Notes: generated by a model from the sequence alone, not told the origin. Counted from the stretch's first letter, positions 43,636 to 52,566 are shown. The stretch is DNA of 64,000 bases from Bog-756 sp963833585 (GCA_963833585.1 CAWHYF010000006.1:310001-374000); one strand, 5' to 3'. A program made the numbers and translations.

Positions 43636-44445
43636 ATGGACGCCAGCACACTCATCCAATCATTCCGGGTCGACGGGAAGGTGGCCGTGGTCACCGGGGC
43701 CGGGAGCGGCATCGCCAAGGCCAGCGCCCTGGCCCTGGCCGGGGCCGGGGCGACGGTGGTGTGCGCTGACATCCGCGAGGAGACTGCCCGGGCCACCGCC
43801 GAGGAGATCGTCGCCGCCGGAGGTGACGCTGACGGGGTGGCCCTCGACGTGTCCAAGCGGACCGATGTCGAGAACCTGGCCCAGCGGGTGGCAGCCGAGC
43901 GGGGGGGCATCCAGGTCTGGTGCAACATCGCCGGCATCATGTTGGGCGGACCGTTCCTCGACGAGTCGGAGGAAAGCCTCGACACCATCATGGCCGTGAA
44001 CCTGAAGGGGGTCTTCTTCGGGTGCCAGGCCGCCGGGCGGATCATGGTCGGCCAGCCCGAAGGAGGCAGCATCATCAACTGTTCCTCGGCCGCCGCCGAT
44101 ACGCCCAGCCCCAACATCGCCAGCTACGCCCTGTGCAAGGCCGGGGTGGTCCAGATGACCAAGTCGCTCGCCATCGAGGTGGGCAAGCAGCATGTCCGGG
44201 TCAACGCCGTCGCTCCCGGATTCGTGATCACCGGGATGACCACCGGGTACTTCCGGCTGCCCGATGGCAGCTACGACGAGACCATGGCCGACGCCTTGGT
44301 GACCTCGATGCGCAAGGGCGCCCCGCTCCGCTCGGTGGGTGAGCCCGAGGACATCGCCGGCGCCGTCCTGTACCTGGCCTCGGACGTCTCGCGGTTCATG
44401 ACCGGCCAGGTGATCCGGCCCAACGGGGGTGTGGCCATGGTCTGA
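43636..44445 (+). CDS. SDR family NAD(P)-dependent oxidoreductase
   Basis: This 269-residue short-chain dehydrogenase has the cofactor motif TGAGSGIA near residue 20 (the last Gly is replaced by Ala). It also has NIAG in place of NNAG, the catalytic Ser in INCSSAAAD, and YALCK (YxxxK). The C-terminus VLYLASDVSRFMTGQVIRPN is typical of classical SDRs. Substrate is not predictable; steroid or lipid alcohols are likely from the neighbours. It has an ATG start and stands upstream of an amidohydrolase gene that has its own promoter and operator. The 166 bp before it show nothing. Confidence 0.88.
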   Translation: MDASTLIQSFRVDGKVAVVTGAGSGIAKASALALAGAGATVVCADIREETARATAEEIVAAGGDADGVALDVSKRTDVENLAQRVAAERGGIQVWCNIAGIMLGGPFLDESEESLDTIMAVNLKGVFFGCQAAGRIMVGQPEGGSIINCSSAAADTPSPNIASYALCKAGVVQMTKSLAIEVGKQHVRVNAVAPGFVITGMTTGYFRLPDGSYDETMADALVTSMRKGAPLRSVGEPEDIAGAVLYLASDVSRFMTGQVIRPNGGVAMV

Positions 44446-44529
44446 GTCTTGCCGACTCGGACTCGATCGGCCCCGCTCCGACGCCGGGTCGTAGTGCCTG
44501 GATGCGACCGCGACCCAACCCCCGAGCAC

Positions 44530-44559
44530 CTGACGGACCGTCAGACCAGGCGGTACACT
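44530..44559. promoter_or_regulatory. CTGACGG-A-CCGTCAG operator and leaderless -10 of the amidohydrolase gene
   Basis: CTGACGGACCGTCAG (44530-44544) is a perfect 7-bp dyad and the best copy of the shared operator. TACACT (44554-44559) ends six bases before the ATG at 44566, which fits a leaderless start. Here the operator would cover the -35/spacer region and not the start site. Confidence 0.65.
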
Positions 44560-44565
44560 CGCCCC

Positions 44566-45765
44566 ATGGCCGACATGCCCTGGATCATCTCCGTCGACGA
44601 CCACGTGGTGGAACCACCCAAGGTGTGGATGGACCGCCTCCCGAAGAAGTACCACGAGGTCGGCCCGAGGATCGTGCGCGCCCCGATGGGGGAGATCACC
44701 TTCGTCGGGGGCAAGCTGACCGTGGTGCCGGGGTCGGAGGGGTTTCCCACCGACTGGTGGTACTACGAGGACCTGAAACGACCGCTGCTGCGGGTGGACT
44801 CGGCGGTGGGTGTGCCCCGCGACGAGGTGACCATGCGAGGCGTCACCTACGAGGACATGCGCCCCGGCTCCTACGACGTCAAGCCGCGGCTCGAGGACAT
44901 GGACGTCAACCACCTCGAGGCCTCGCTCTGCTTCCCCACGTTCCCTCGCTTCTGCGGCCAGACCTTCACCGAGGCCCAGGACAAGGAGCTCGGGCTGCTG
45001 TGCGTGAAGGCGTACAACGATTGGATGGTCGAGGAGTGGTGTGGTCCCGAGGCCGGCGGCCGCCTCATCCCGTTGACGCTGGTGCCTCTGTGGGACGCCG
45101 ATCTGGCCGGCGCCGAGGTGCGGCGAAATGCCGAGCGCGGCGTGCGGGCCGTGTGCTTCAGCGAGATACCGCCCTTCCTCGGGCTGCCGTCGGTACACGA
45201 TCCCGACCGGTACTGGGACCCGTTCTTCCGGGCATGCGAGGAGACCGGCACGGTCATCAACATGCACATCGGGTCCTCGTCCAAGATGCCGTCGACATCG
45301 GCTGACGCCCCGCCGGCGGTGGGGTCGACCCTGACCCACTCGAATGCCACCTACTCCATGGTGGACTTCATGTTCTCGGGCGTGCTGGTCCGCTTCCCCG
45401 AACTCAAGCTGGCCTACGCCGAGGGCCAGATCGGGTGGATCCCCTACATCCTCGAACGGGCCGACAATGTGTGGGAGGAGAACCGGGGGTGGGGCGGGGT
45501 GGCCGACATCGTCCCCGAGCCGCCGTCGACCTACTTCCATCGGCAGATCTACGGCTGCTTCTTCGACGATGCCTTCGGACTGAAGAACGTGGAGTCCATC
45601 GGGGTGGACAACATCACCTACGAATCCGACTACCCCCACTCCGACTCCACCTGGCCCAACACCCGCCAGATCGCCGAGAAGCAGATGAAGGACCTCACCG
45701 AGGAGCAGATCTACAAGATCGTCCGCGGCAACGCCATCAGGCTCTACGACCTCGACTTCAAGTGA
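44566..45765 (+). CDS. Amidohydrolase 2 family protein (metal-dependent hydrolase)
   Basis: This 399-residue TIM-barrel protein of the amidohydrolase-related (PF04909-like) family starts ADMPWIISVDDHVVEPPKVW, in which DDH replaces the more usual DxH. It has EASLCFPTFPRFCGQTFTEA, VINMHIGSSSKMPST and ITYESDYPHSDSTWPNTRQI, where the late Asp-Tyr-Pro-His block is typical. Members hydrolyse or decarboxylate cyclic or aromatic acids. Close relatives are frequent in actinobacterial lipid and steroid gene clusters, where their reaction is unsettled. It leads an operon-like run with an acyl-CoA dehydrogenase pair and an LLM oxidoreductase, under the shared operator. Confidence 0.87.
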   Translation: MADMPWIISVDDHVVEPPKVWMDRLPKKYHEVGPRIVRAPMGEITFVGGKLTVVPGSEGFPTDWWYYEDLKRPLLRVDSAVGVPRDEVTMRGVTYEDMRPGSYDVKPRLEDMDVNHLEASLCFPTFPRFCGQTFTEAQDKELGLLCVKAYNDWMVEEWCGPEAGGRLIPLTLVPLWDADLAGAEVRRNAERGVRAVCFSEIPPFLGLPSVHDPDRYWDPFFRACEETGTVINMHIGSSSKMPSTSADAPPAVGSTLTHSNATYSMVDFMFSGVLVRFPELKLAYAEGQIGWIPYILERADNVWEENRGWGGVADIVPEPPSTYFHRQIYGCFFDDAFGLKNVESIGVDNITYESDYPHSDSTWPNTRQIAEKQMKDLTEEQIYKIVRGNAIRLYDLDFK

Positions 45766-45815
45766 ACCGGACCGCGCCGCGGCTCCGGGACCGCCCGGTC
45801 TAGCCCCCGACGCCC

Positions 45816-47036
45816 GTGGATCTCCGCTACACCGACGCCGAACAGGCGTTCCGGAGGGAGCTGCGCCGATGGCTGGCCGAGACCCTCCCCGGTCTGCCCA
45901 AGAAGCCCGCTCCCACCGACTGGCCGGGCCGACGCGCCTACGACACCCACTGGCAACGCCTCCTGTTCGAAGCCGGCTACGCCGGGGTCGACTGGCCGGT
46001 CGAGGGCGGGGGCCGCGGGTCCTCCCCGGTGGAGGAACTCGTGTTCAAGGAGGAGCTGGAGCGGGCCCACGCCCCCTACGTCGGGGTGAACTTCGTTGGG
46101 CTCCTGCACGCCGGGCCCACCATCATCGCCGAGGGGTCGCCTGAACAGCGCCAGCGGTACCTGCCCTCCATCCTGAAGGGGGACGAGGTCTGGTGCCAGG
46201 GCTTCTCCGAGCCGGACGCCGGCAGTGACCTGGCCTCGATGCGCACCCGGGCCGTGCGCGACGGGGACCACTACGTCGTCACCGGATCGAAGATCTGGAC
46301 CTCGCACGCCGAGGTGGCCGACCACTGCGAATTGCTGGTGCGTACCGGTGCGGAGGACAGCCGCCACCGTGGTATCTCGTGGCTGATCCTGCCCATGGAC
46401 TCCCCCGGGGTGGAGATCCGGCCCCTGACCACCATCGCCGGCTCGACCGAGTTTGCCGAGCTCTTCCTGGACGAGGTCCGGGTGCCGGTGGCCAACCGCG
46501 TCGGCGACGAGAACGACGGGTGGAGGGTGACCATGGTCACCCTCAGTTTCGAGCGGGGCACGGCGTTCGTCGGCGACCTGCTCGAGGCCATCGAGCTCCT
46601 GTCGGCCACGGTGGCGCTGGCCCGCCGCACCGGAGCCTGGTCCGATCCGGGCGTCCGCCGCCAGGCCGGCCACCTGCGAGCGGAACTGGACGCCCTGTGG
46701 GCCCTCACCCGACGCAACGTCTCCCAGGCCGCCCGCACCGGCATCCCCGGGGTTGGGGGCACCTACTTCAAGCTGGCCTACACCGAGACCCGCAGCAAGC
46801 TCGGCGAGTTCTCGCTCTCGCTCCTCGGTCGGGCCGGCCTCGCCGCCGACGACGTCGAGGCCGGCGACGGATCGGGTCCACTCCCGTCGGCCACCATGGT
46901 GGAGGACTGGATGCGGGGTATCTCGTTGACCATCGCCGCCGGCACCTCCCAGATCCAGCGCAACATCGTCGGCGAACGCATCCTGGGGCTCCCCAAGGAG
47001 CCGATCGGAGCGCCCGGACCGAAGGCCACGACGTGA
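45816..47036 (+). CDS. Acyl-CoA dehydrogenase, large chain (second pair)
   Basis: This 406-residue FadE-type chain with a GTG start begins DLRYTDAEQAFRRELRRWLA. It carries WCQGFSEPDAGSDLASMRTR near residue 128 and ends LTIAAGTSQIQRNIVGERIL. As in the gene at 37531, the usual catalytic Glu near GGT is missing, which points to a heterotetrameric enzyme with the following gene. It lies 50 bases after the amidohydrolase gene and is probably cotranscribed. The substrate is likely a cyclic or branched acyl-CoA. The pair is not a copy of the one at 37531; the sequences differ substantially. Confidence 0.9.
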   Translation: MDLRYTDAEQAFRRELRRWLAETLPGLPKKPAPTDWPGRRAYDTHWQRLLFEAGYAGVDWPVEGGGRGSSPVEELVFKEELERAHAPYVGVNFVGLLHAGPTIIAEGSPEQRQRYLPSILKGDEVWCQGFSEPDAGSDLASMRTRAVRDGDHYVVTGSKIWTSHAEVADHCELLVRTGAEDSRHRGISWLILPMDSPGVEIRPLTTIAGSTEFAELFLDEVRVPVANRVGDENDGWRVTMVTLSFERGTAFVGDLLEAIELLSATVALARRTGAWSDPGVRRQAGHLRAELDALWALTRRNVSQAARTGIPGVGGTYFKLAYTETRSKLGEFSLSLLGRAGLAADDVEAGDGSGPLPSATMVEDWMRGISLTIAAGTSQIQRNIVGERILGLPKEPIGAPGPKATT

Positions 47037-47079
47037 CCGCCTCCCGGGGCCGGACCGCAGCGATGGGGAAAGGTCGATC

Positions 47080-48087
47080 GTGGACTTCGAGCTGACCGAA
47101 TTCCAGACCGACCTGGCCGAGGGTGTGCGCCGACTGTGCGAGGGACGGTTCACCCTCGAAGGCCTCCGCGCCTTCGAGCTGGCCGACCGGGTCGTGGACC
47201 GCAGCGGCTGGCGGCAGCTGGGAGAGGCCGGGGTGTTCAATCTCTGCCGCCCGGAGTCCGATGGCGGGGTCGGTCTGGGCCGGGCCGAGGCGGTCCTCGT
47301 TTTCGAGGAGCTGGGCCGGGCCCTGGTCCCCGGGCCGCTGGTGGCCTCGCACCTGGCCGCCGGCACCGTGGAGGGGGCCGACGACGGCTCGGTGGTGGTC
47401 GGCCTCGTCGAGTCCCGCCGTGCCGGTGACTCCGCCGTGCTCCCGGTGGTCGTCGAGTGTCTCGACGACCTCGACGTGCTGTTGGTCCTGTCCGACCAGG
47501 GGGTCAGCTCGGTCGAGGCCGCCGACCTCACCGCGGTACGGCTGCAGCGTCCGATGGACCCGCTCACCCCGGTCTGGACGGTGCGCGACCTGCCGGGTGG
47601 CCGACCGGTGGCCGGTCCCGACGTGGCCGCCCGGTGGAGGCGCGACGGGGTGCTGCTCACGGCGGCGTTGCAGGTCGGGGCGGCCGCCTGGACCTGCGAC
47701 CTGGCCGTCGAGTACGCCAAGCAGCGGAGGCAGTTCGGTCGGCCCATCGGCGGCTTCCAGGCGGTCAAACACCTCTGCGCCGACATGGCCGTCCGGGCCG
47801 AAGTGGCCCGGTGCGCGGTCCAGGCGGCCGGGGTCACCGCCGACCAGCCCGATGTCGGCGACCCCGACGCGGCGGCGGCAGGGGCCAAGCTCCTGGCCGA
47901 CGAGGCGGCGCTGACCAACGGCCGCTCGTGCATCCAGGTACACGGCGGAATGGGGTTCACCTGGGAAGTCCCCGCCCACTTGGCGTTCAAGCGGTCACGG
48001 GTGCTGGCCAGCCACTTCGGGACCGACGACCAGCTCGCCGAGCAGCTGGCCCGCTCCATCCCCGTCACCACCGGCGACGTACGCTGA
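47080..48087 (+). CDS. Acyl-CoA dehydrogenase, partner chain (second pair)
   Basis: This 335-residue acyl-CoA dehydrogenase chain starts at GTG (DFELTEFQTDLAEGVRRLCE) with GGGGAAAGG-type sequence just upstream. It has the motifs EYAKQRRQFGRPIGGFQAVK and VHGGMGFTWEVPAHLAFKRS. The middle beta-domain is short, as in partner subunits of alpha2beta2 enzymes. It follows its large chain by 43 bases and precedes the LLM oxidoreductase by 4 bases, which supports a single operon from 44566 to 49069. Confidence 0.9.
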   Translation: MDFELTEFQTDLAEGVRRLCEGRFTLEGLRAFELADRVVDRSGWRQLGEAGVFNLCRPESDGGVGLGRAEAVLVFEELGRALVPGPLVASHLAAGTVEGADDGSVVVGLVESRRAGDSAVLPVVVECLDDLDVLLVLSDQGVSSVEAADLTAVRLQRPMDPLTPVWTVRDLPGGRPVAGPDVAARWRRDGVLLTAALQVGAAAWTCDLAVEYAKQRRQFGRPIGGFQAVKHLCADMAVRAEVARCAVQAAGVTADQPDVGDPDAAAAGAKLLADEAALTNGRSCIQVHGGMGFTWEVPAHLAFKRSRVLASHFGTDDQLAEQLARSIPVTTGDVR

Positions 48088-48091
48088 GCCG

Positions 48092-49069
48092 GTGAGCCCC
48101 TCCCTCCCACCGCCCGCCGACGTGGTGCCGGTACTCCCCACCGGACGCACGGTGTTCGGGATGCAACTGCCCATCCAGTCGCAGTCCACCATCTACACCC
48201 AGCCCTGGGAGACGACGGCCGGCCCCGACGAGCTGGCCGCGGTGGCGCTGGCCTGCGAGTCGGCCGGCTTCTTCTACGTGGGGGTGTGCGACCACACCTT
48301 CATCCCGGAACGCCTCGCCGGCGCCATGAGCACCACCTGGTACGACACGGTGGCCACGCTGGGATGGCTGGCCGGGGTCACCTCGACCGTCCGGCTCCTC
48401 TCCCACATCTACGTGGCGGCCCTGCGGCACCCGCTCCGGGCGGCGAAGGAGTTCGCCACCCTGGACGCCCTGTCCCGGGGGCGGGTCATCTGTGGTGTGG
48501 GCGCCGGTCACGTCAGCGAGGAGTTCGACCAGTTGGGACCGGAGTTCGACCACCGGGGCCCGGCCACCGACGAGGCCATCGTCGGCCTGGCCGCCGGTCT
48601 GGCCGATGAGTACCCGGTGCTCGACGGAGCACGCTGGAAGGCGTCGGGCCTCGGACTCAGGCCCCGTCCCGTACAGAGCCCCCGCCCGCCCATCTGGGTG
48701 GGAGGATCCTCCCCCGCCGCCTTGCGCCGGACAGCCCGGTTCGCCGACGGCTGGCTCCCCCAGTCGCTCGGGCCCAACACGGACCTGCTGGCCGAGCTGC
48801 ACCGGATGCGGGAGGAATTCCGGCCGGGAGCCTCCCTCGACATCGGAGCCATCGCCGCCCCCTTCCATGTCGACCGCTCCGCCGCCGGGCGCGACCTCCC
48901 GCCCGGTACGGTGACCGGTTCCGCCGAGCGGATCGCCGAGTACCTCCAGCCCTATCGGGCCGCCGGCGTGGGTCAGGTACAGGTCCGCTTCCCCACCCGT
49001 TCGGTGGAGGAGCAGTGCGACCAGATCGCCGCCTTCGGCCACGACGTCATGCCCCTGGTCGACCGCTAG
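48092..49069 (+). CDS. LLM class flavin-dependent oxidoreductase
   Basis: This 325-residue luciferase-like TIM-barrel enzyme contains ESAGFFYVGVCDHTFIPERL, VRLLSHIYVAALRHPLRAAK, LSRGRVICGVGAGHVSEEFD and RPPIWVGGSSPAALRRTARF. These are hallmarks of F420- or FMN-dependent LLM oxidoreductases in actinobacteria. It starts at GTG four bases after the dehydrogenase stop, so it is in the same operon. It is unrelated in detail to the LLM gene at 12063. A role in oxidising or reducing a lipid-derived carbonyl is plausible; the substrate is unknown. Confidence 0.88.
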   Translation: MSPSLPPPADVVPVLPTGRTVFGMQLPIQSQSTIYTQPWETTAGPDELAAVALACESAGFFYVGVCDHTFIPERLAGAMSTTWYDTVATLGWLAGVTSTVRLLSHIYVAALRHPLRAAKEFATLDALSRGRVICGVGAGHVSEEFDQLGPEFDHRGPATDEAIVGLAAGLADEYPVLDGARWKASGLGLRPRPVQSPRPPIWVGGSSPAALRRTARFADGWLPQSLGPNTDLLAELHRMREEFRPGASLDIGAIAAPFHVDRSAAGRDLPPGTVTGSAERIAEYLQPYRAAGVGQVQVRFPTRSVEEQCDQIAAFGHDVMPLVDR

Positions 49070-49080
49070 CACCGGCCTCC

Positions 49081-49098
49081 GGGTCGTGGACCCGACCC
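49081..49098. terminator. Hairpin between convergent genes
   Basis: GGGTCG and CGACCC form a 6-bp stem with a 6-nt loop, 12 bases after the LLM stop and before the convergent Thr-rich protein gene. No U-tract is present. This is a plausible terminator for the 44566-49069 operon. Confidence 0.45.
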
Positions 49099-49153
49099 TG
49101 ACCGGGGGCGGCCGCTGGTCGACGGCCGGCGGCGTCGGCGTTCGTCGTGGGGC

Positions 49154-49786
49154 TCAGCGGGTGGTGGAGGTGGTGGAGCTGGTGGCGGACGGGGTCCCGC
49201 CACCGAACGGGAGGCCCACCGACGTGGTGGTCGTTCCCGACGAACCGGCACCGCCACCGGAGGGACCGGTGGCGGTGGTCGCGGTGGTCGTCGACGAGGA
49301 CGGGTTGGGGGTCGACAGGGACGTGGACGTAGACGTCGTGCCGGTAGGTGTCGTGGTGGTCGAGGGCGCCGGCCGGGAGGTCGGGGGCGCCGCTGCCGTG
49401 GTGGTGGACGGCGTCACCTTCGTGGCACCCGGAACGATGAAGTCCCCCTGCGAGGTGTGGAAGACCGTGCCGGTCCCGGTGGTCGTGCCGGTCGGTGGAT
49501 ACAGGTAGAGCAGCGTTCCGAAGCCCAGGAAGGCGACCAACATCAAGAGGGTGGAGCGACGGATCGGGAGGCGCCGGTGCACCGGCACGGACATGAATCC
49601 GACCAGGGCGCTGTGGCGGACCTCGTCGTCCCCCGACCGGCCCGCGGCACGCCGTCGCCCCCAGGGCCCCCGCCGTCCCGCCTCCGAGCGGTGCCCGGTC
49701 CCGTTGGAGCGGTCCCCGTCGGCCCCGTCCCCGTCGTCGGTGTGGTCGGCCTCGTCCCGCCCGCCGCCACCCTCTCCGTCGCTCAT
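49154..49786 (-). CDS. Single-pass membrane protein with Thr/Ser-rich extracytoplasmic region
   Basis: This 210-residue protein has a charged Gly/Asp/Arg-rich cytoplasmic N-terminus of about 75 residues. One membrane helix follows (STLLMLVAFLGFGTLLYLYP). The extracytoplasmic part is a short ordered stretch (VFHTSQGDFIVPGATKVTPS) followed by about 90 residues rich in Thr, Ser, Pro and Gly, likely O-glycosylated or wall-spanning. I do not recognise the family. The ATG overlaps the stop of the MscS gene (ATGA at 49783-49786), so it is made with the channel and may act near it. Confidence 0.7.
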   Translation of the reverse strand: MSDGEGGGGRDEADHTDDGDGADGDRSNGTGHRSEAGRRGPWGRRRAAGRSGDDEVRHSALVGFMSVPVHRRLPIRRSTLLMLVAFLGFGTLLYLYPPTGTTTGTGTVFHTSQGDFIVPGATKVTPSTTTAAAPPTSRPAPSTTTTPTGTTSTSTSLSTPNPSSSTTTATTATGPSGGGAGSSGTTTTSVGLPFGGGTPSATSSTTSTTR

Positions 49787-50562
49787 GAGGACGAGTCCCC
49801 GATCGGGGGCGAGCTCACTCCGGCCGAGCGCAGTGCGGTGGCCGCCCGAAGGCGGATCTCCCGGGCCACCTCGAACTGCCGGCCCGGCAGCGTCCTGGCG
49901 ATGAGCCGGAGCTGGACGTACCCCACGTCGATGGTCTCCACCCCGGCCACCACCGGATCGCCGAGGAGCAGGGAGCTCCAGTGCGGGTCGGTGGCCATCT
50001 CGGCCTCCACCTCCCGGAGGATGCCGGTGACCCGCTCGAGGTCTTCGGTCACCGGCACCGGGATGTCGATGACCGCCCGGGACCAGTCCTTCGACAGATT
50101 GGTGACCTGGCGGAGCGCACTGTTGGGCACGACGACCAGCTCGCCCTGGGCCGTGCGGACCTTGGTCACCCGCAGGGTGAGCTCCTCCACGGTTCCGGTG
50201 ATGCCGGTGCCCTGCCCCGGGACCGAGAGTCGGATCACATCCCCGAAGCCGAACTGGTGCTCGGCGAAGAGGAAGAACCCGGCCAGCAGGTCACCGACCA
50301 TCTGTTGGGCGCCGAAGCCCAGGCCGATGCCGATCACGGTGGCCGGGGCCACCAAGGTGGTGAGCGGGATGCCCAGCCGGTCGAGGGCCAGGATGGAGGC
50401 GATGAAGTAGGTCAGGGCGACCACCGTCCACTCCAGGGCTTCGCTGACCGCCCGGGACCGTTTCAGGTTCTCGGAGGCGACCGATCCCGACTCGATCTGA
50501 CCCCGGATCTGGGCGTCGATCCAGCTGCGGCGGCGGGCCCCCATCCAGTGGGCGAAGCGCAC
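49783..50562 (-). CDS. Small-conductance mechanosensitive channel (MscS family)
   Basis: The visible frame encodes 259 residues with the MscS pore helix (TVIGIGLGFGAQQMVGDLLA, then GFFLFAEHQFGFGDVI) and the beta domain (GTVEELTLRVTKVRTAQGEL, VVVPNSALRQVTNLS). The only standard start in frame is a GTG at 50562. However, the frame stays open upstream to 50643 and encodes LLPTVVLLLGAGLIVRFAHW, an obvious extra membrane helix. The only unusual start candidate there is ATT at 50634. The true protein therefore probably has three membrane helices and a non-standard or mis-sequenced start. It releases solutes on osmotic downshift. Confidence 0.88.
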   Translation of the reverse strand: MRFAHWMGARRRSWIDAQIRGQIESGSVASENLKRSRAVSEALEWTVVALTYFIASILALDRLGIPLTTLVAPATVIGIGLGFGAQQMVGDLLAGFFLFAEHQFGFGDVIRLSVPGQGTGITGTVEELTLRVTKVRTAQGELVVVPNSALRQVTNLSKDWSRAVIDIPVPVTEDLERVTGILREVEAEMATDPHWSSLLLGDPVVAGVETIDVGYVQLRLIARTLPGRQFEVAREIRLRAATALRSAGVSSPPIGDSSS

Positions 50563-50744
50563 GATGAGCCCCGCGCCGAGCAGGAGGACGACGGTCGGGA
50601 GGAGGTTGTCCTGGAACCAAGCGTGGTGATGAATGCCCGGAACCTACCATCGACCACTCGCCACGAAACAGGACCGCCAAGGGTCCGGCCAGGTCCGATG
50701 CCCTCCCGGTGGGACCCCGGGGACACCTCCCTCCCGGTGCCGTA

Positions 50745-50763
50745 AACTGACGGTCTGTCAGTT
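50745..50763. promoter_or_regulatory. AACTGAC-n5-GTCAGTT operator of the D-aminoacylase-like gene
   Basis: AACTGACGGTCTGTCAGTT is a perfect 7-bp dyad containing a copy of the shared CTGACG-type site (50747-50761). TAAACT (50743-50748) overlaps its left end and could be the -10 element. The amidohydrolase start follows about 70 bases later. The rest of 50644-50832 shows nothing. Confidence 0.62.
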
Positions 50764-50832
50764 CTCGATCCGGCCCTGCCCCTTGGGGACGGCCCGATCG
50801 GACCGCCTCGCCACCCACGAAGGGAACCCCAC

Positions 50833-52566
50833 ATGCTCGACTACGTGATCCGAAACGGCCTGGTCGTCGACGGGACCGGTGCTCCCGGCCGCCGGGCCGA
50901 CGTCGCCATCCGCGGCGGGAGGATCGTGGCGGTGGGACAGGTGGACGAGGTGGGAGCCACCGAGCTCGATGCCGAGGGACTGGTGGTGGCGCCGGGCATC
51001 ATCGACCCCCACACCCACTATGACGCCCAGCTGTTCTGGGATCCCACCGCGTCCCCCTCGAACCTCCACGGCGTGACCACGGTGATCGGCGGCAACTGCG
51101 GCTTCACCCTGGCCCCCATCAAGGCCGAGGACCACGGGTACATCCGGCGGATGATGGCCAAGGTGGAGGGCATGCCGCTGGTGGCCCTGGAGCACGGTCT
51201 CCCCTGGGACTGGACCAGCTTCGGCGAGTACCTGGGCAAGCTGGAGGGAAACCTCGGGGTCAACGCGGGGTTCCTGGTCGGCCACTGCGCCCTGCGGCGG
51301 TGGGTGATGGGCGACGAGCGCGGTGGCGAGGTGGCCACCGACGACGAGGTGGCCGAGATGTCCCGCCTGCTGGCCGAGTCCATCGAGGCCGGCGGTCTCG
51401 GCTTCTCGTCCTCCCAGTCCCGCACCCACTCGGACGGCGAAGGCAATCCCATCTCGTCCCGGAACGCCGACCGCCGCGAGATGCTGGCCTTCTGCGACGT
51501 GGTCCGTGAGCACCCCGGGACCACCCTCGAGTACATCACCAACGGATGCCTGGACACCTTCAGCGACGAAGAGATCGATCTGATGGTGGCCATGACCACC
51601 ACGGCGCGTCGCCCCCTCAACTGGAACCTGCTCACCGTGGACTCCCGGACTCCGGAGAAGACCACCCGCCAGCTCGAGGCCTCGTCGCGGGCCGCCGCCG
51701 CCGGGGGGCGGATCGTGGCGCTGACCATGCCCACCCTGGTCCCGATGAACATGAGCTTCCGGACGCACTGCGCCCTGTTCCTGATCCCCGGCTGGGGCGA
51801 CGTGATGGGTCTCCCCGTGGAGCAGAGGATCGAGAAGCTGTCCGACCCGGAGGTGCGCCGACAGCTGGACGAGCTGGCCCACTCCGAGGCCGCCGGGGTG
51901 TTCCGCCGGCTGTCCCACTGGGCCAACTACATCATCGGCGACACCTTCGCCCCGGAGAACCAAGGGCTGAGCTGGCGCGACGTCGGGTCCATCGCCGAGG
52001 AGCAGGGAAAGCCCCCGTTCGACGCCCTCTTGGACCTGGTGATCGCCGACGAGCTCCGGACCGTGCTGTGGCCGAAGGCCTCCGACGGGGACGATGCCTC
52101 CTGGCGGGCCCGGACGGAGGTGTGGGACGACCCCGGGGCCATGGTCGGGGGTTCGGACGCCGGCGCCCACCTCGACCGGATGTGCGGCTCCAACTACCCG
52201 ACCTCGTTCCTGGGGGACTGCCTCCGGAAGCGGAAGTTGGTTCCCCTGGAGCGGGCCATCCAGTTCATGACCGGTGACCCGGCCGACCTGTTCGGTCTGC
52301 ACGACCGGGGCCGGATCGAAGAGGGCTTGTGCGCCGACCTGTTCGTCTTCGACCCCGAGACGGTGGGGTCGGAGCCGGCCACGCTGGTCCACGACCTTCC
52401 GGGGGGGAGTCCCCGGCTGATCGCCGATGCCATCGGCGTGGTGCGGGTCCTGGTCAACGGAGTCGAGACCATCGCCGACGGCAAGCCCACCGGGAACCTG
52501 CCCGGGGCGCTGCTCAAGTCGGGCCGGGACACGGTCACGGTGGACCCCGCCCCGGCCGGCGTCTGA
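50833..52566 (+). CDS. N-acyl-D-amino-acid deacylase/D-aminoacylase family amidohydrolase
   Basis: This is a 577-residue metal-dependent amidohydrolase. The first metal motif is APGIIDPHTHYDAQLFWDPT near residue 55, and GGNCGFTLAPIK and GFLVGHCALRRWVMG follow. Later come GLGFSSSQSRTHSDGEGNPI and GSDAGAHLDRMCGSNYPTSF. The composite urease-type beta-sandwich is formed by both ends (MLDYVIRNGLVVDGTG and VRVLVNGVETIADGKPTGNL). The family hydrolyses N-acyl-D-amino acids, but many actinobacterial members next to lipid genes have other, unknown substrates. It has its own promoter with the shared dyad and an ATG start. Confidence 0.88.
   Translation: MLDYVIRNGLVVDGTGAPGRRADVAIRGGRIVAVGQVDEVGATELDAEGLVVAPGIIDPHTHYDAQLFWDPTASPSNLHGVTTVIGGNCGFTLAPIKAEDHGYIRRMMAKVEGMPLVALEHGLPWDWTSFGEYLGKLEGNLGVNAGFLVGHCALRRWVMGDERGGEVATDDEVAEMSRLLAESIEAGGLGFSSSQSRTHSDGEGNPISSRNADRREMLAFCDVVREHPGTTLEYITNGCLDTFSDEEIDLMVAMTTTARRPLNWNLLTVDSRTPEKTTRQLEASSRAAAAGGRIVALTMPTLVPMNMSFRTHCALFLIPGWGDVMGLPVEQRIEKLSDPEVRRQLDELAHSEAAGVFRRLSHWANYIIGDTFAPENQGLSWRDVGSIAEEQGKPPFDALLDLVIADELRTVLWPKASDGDDASWRARTEVWDDPGAMVGGSDAGAHLDRMCGSNYPTSFLGDCLRKRKLVPLERAIQFMTGDPADLFGLHDRGRIEEGLCADLFVFDPETVGSEPATLVHDLPGGSPRLIADAIGVVRVLVNGVETIADGKPTGNLPGALLKSGRDTVTVDPAPAGV

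Noticed and set aside
43660..48110. Long antisense frames (about 659 and 788 codons) opposite the SDR/amidohydrolase and acyl-CoA dehydrogenase genes
   Set aside because: Composition is typical of GC-rich shadows and every sense gene there carries clear catalytic motifs.
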